Assembly: GCF_023227905.1 (NCBI RefSeq)
Contig: NZ_JALOCF010000005.1
Coordinates: 62,001-126,000 of the forward strand
From: Methylobacter sp.
Lineage (GTDB): Bacteria > Pseudomonadota > Gammaproteobacteria > Methylococcales > Methylomonadaceae
Direction of reading: 5' to 3'
Length of the DNA stretch: 64,000 bases
The notes below the pieces were generated by a model. The model was given only the letters and a program-made list of their open reading frames with translations. It ran no database searches and had not been told where the DNA came from. Made by a program: the position numbers and the translations under genes. Shown one piece after another: positions 63,743 to 64,000 of this stretch; the first letter of the stretch is position 1, and every line of letters begins with the position of its first letter.

Positions 63743-64000
63743 ATGCATAAAACAATTCGAGCCAAGTTATTTTTAACTTTCCTGCTGACAACGCTTCTTG
63801 TCGTTTTAGGGATGTATATTTTCATGCGCTGGTCTTTAAACCGGGGTTTCAATGAATTTATCGAAACACGGCAGCAGGAACAAGTCAGCAACCTGGTTGA
63901 AGAGCTTGGCGAATACTATGCAACCAACCAGGGCTGGAGCGGTTTGGCCGGCGATAAGCGAAAATGGATTGATTTATTGTGGCAATCCAATCCTCACCGA
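63743..64000 (+). CDS. Sensor histidine kinase, N-terminal part
   Basis: An open frame from the ATG at 63743 (with AGGTGG upstream) to the window end, 86 residues. MHKTIRAKLFLTFLLTTLLV is followed by a membrane helix and a periplasmic region with LNRGFNEFIETRQQEQVSNL and WSGLAGDKRKWIDLLW, as in BaeS-like envelope-stress kinases. The kinase core is outside the window, so the family call is provisional. Confidence 0.75.
   Translation, partial: MHKTIRAKLFLTFLLTTLLVVLGMYIFMRWSLNRGFNEFIETRQQEQVSNLVEELGEYYATNQGWSGLAGDKRKWIDLLWQSNPHR

Overview
The window is a piece of a gammaproteobacterial chromosome. A methanotroph of the Methylococcales type would fit the gene mix (an expanded DAB-type bicarbonate uptake cluster, gnd and zwf-pgl, methionine salvage, many GGDEF/EAL proteins). 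No methane or methanol oxidation gene lies in the window, so that assignment is an inference. Most of the sequence is ordinary housekeeping DNA of moderate GC content. A clearly AT-richer accessory block lies at about 33.7-37.1 kb. The window opens inside hemL and closes inside a sensor kinase gene.

Layout. 0-4 kb: end of hemL, a ParE-type toxin-antitoxin pair, rmuC, and purE-purK. 4.2-8.5 kb: a tight operon of kaiB, kaiC and a PAS-GGDEF-EAL protein, followed by a degraded second copy of the purK 3' end. 8.8-9.1 kb: a higA remnant cut by a small palindromic element. 9.1-18.8 kb (minus strand): five-gene membrane cluster with the bicarbonate-uptake protein DabA and four proton-channel subunits of the NuoL/NuoM type. 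19.1-22.3 kb: a membrane GGDEF-EAL protein. 22.8-27.2 kb: yicC, a protein kinase, rph-rdgB and a sugar-kinase-like gene. 27.5-29.8 kb: TonB-dependent receptor.

30.3-41.1 kb: the pentose phosphate genes gnd and zwf-pgl, separated by an island of about 7 kb. The island holds four toxin-antitoxin modules, two with broken toxins, and a SIR2-HerA antiphage operon with a third small KTSC-domain gene. 41.5-43.1 kb: asparaginase and folA. 43.2-50.6 kb: a two-partner secretion pair (TpsB, TpsA with MBG-like repeats) and two paralogous LuxR-type regulators, with a striking palindrome in front of tpsA. 50.6-58.8 kb: apaH-apaG, an ankyrin protein, mpl, trpD-trpC, murI and the methionine salvage genes mtnB-mtnD-mtnC. 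58.8-64 kb: a GGDEF-EAL receptor with two periplasmic solute-binding domains, a TerC/DUF475 membrane protein and the start of a histidine kinase.

Two themes run through the window. First, c-di-GMP signalling is prominent: three large GGDEF-EAL proteins, each with a different input (Kai clock partner, membrane/GAF/PAS, periplasmic ligand). Second, short palindromic repeats are scattered between genes and also occur inside coding sequence: in frame in dabA and tpsA, at the 3' end of murI, and at the break point of the higA remnant.
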